Source of the DNA: Nitrososphaerales archaeon TH5894
Lineage (GTDB): Archaea; Thermoproteota; Nitrososphaeria; Nitrososphaerales; Nitrososphaeraceae
Direction: 5' to 3'
Assembly: GCA_014523485.1 (NCBI GenBank)
Contig: JAATVK010000036.1
Span: 1 to 13,519, forward strand
DNA length: 13,519 nt
Below, piece after piece: positions 13,463-13,519 of this stretch. Each line of letters begins with the position of its first letter. Position 1 is the first letter of the stretch. The translations under genes and the position numbers were made by a program. The notes beneath the pieces are model-generated. The model did not search any database. It worked only from the letters and a program-made list of their open reading frames with translations, and was not told where the DNA came from.

Positions 13463-13519
13463 CTATTCTTTAGTTAAAAATTGATCAATTTTTTTTTGTA
13501 AATCTAAGTTAACGCTCTC
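13463..13519 (-). CDS. C-terminal end of a gene cut by the window edge
   Basis: From the right edge the minus strand reads ESVNLDLQKKIDQFLTKE and a TAG at 13463-13465. The amphipathic helix pattern suggests real coding sequence. The gene continues beyond the window and cannot be identified from 18 residues. Confidence 0.45.
   Translation of the reverse strand, partial: ESVNLDLQKKIDQFLTKE

Noticed and set aside
1..13519. Search for tRNA, rRNA, CRISPR arrays, insertion-sequence ends and transposase or integrase genes
   Set aside because: No cloverleaf-like sequence, regular spaced repeats, terminal repeat pair with target duplications or recombinase motifs were found.

Overview
The window is very AT-rich and reads as a low-density, accessory-type stretch of an archaeal chromosome. 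The best guess is an ammonia-oxidising Nitrososphaerales archaeon (Nitrososphaera/Nitrosocosmicus-like). This rests on a PAC2-family proteasome-assembly chaperone, two tiny single-domain winged-helix proteins of a type common in Thaumarchaeota, several small secreted proteins ending their signal peptides in AFA/FAQ/HAQ, and a repeated promoter layout: an A/T-only TATA-like box centred about 25-28 nt before the start codon with no Shine-Dalgarno site, as expected for leaderless archaeal mRNAs. The lineage is inference; no rRNA or tRNA is present to confirm it.

Layout, left to right. A small ACT-like protein on the minus strand (198-503) is followed by a decayed minus-strand reading frame (549-788). 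A flavodoxin-fold NAD(P)H-dependent FMN reductase follows (989-1627), then a frameshifted remnant (1734-1906) and winged-helix gene copy A (1980-2240). A secreted eight-cysteine two-repeat protein is split by an in-frame TAA (2711-3448). A class I SAM methyltransferase with an N-terminal winged-helix domain lies at 3944-5026, followed by a 668-base gap holding what may be a scrap of a third winged-helix gene. The PAC2 protein (5695-6429) is separated by structured intergenic DNA from a two-gene unit in which a 54-residue charged protein is joined by a TGATG overlap to a secreted protein made of 11-residue LEA-like repeats (6907-7424). Convergent to this is a helical, phasin-like protein of unknown function (7803-8363, minus).

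The centre of the right half is a divergent pair of paralogous short-chain dehydrogenases (8535-9461 minus, 9806-10669 plus). Their 5' ends form a perfect 93-bp inverted repeat although the remainder of the two proteins is much diverged. Then come a small secreted two-Cys protein, winged-helix copy B, a RimJ/RimL-type acetyltransferase, a scrap resembling the phosphodiester glycosidase (NAGPA) domain, a small secreted helical protein, a degenerate partial copy of the FMN reductase 3' end, and the tail of a gene that runs off the right edge.

Apart from the TGATG pair there are no tight operons; each gene appears to have its own promoter. The overall impression is of paralogue duplication, local sequence homogenisation and gene decay, with envelope or stress-type secreted proteins and redox enzymes among the intact genes. 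No transposase, integrase, CRISPR array, tRNA or rRNA was seen.
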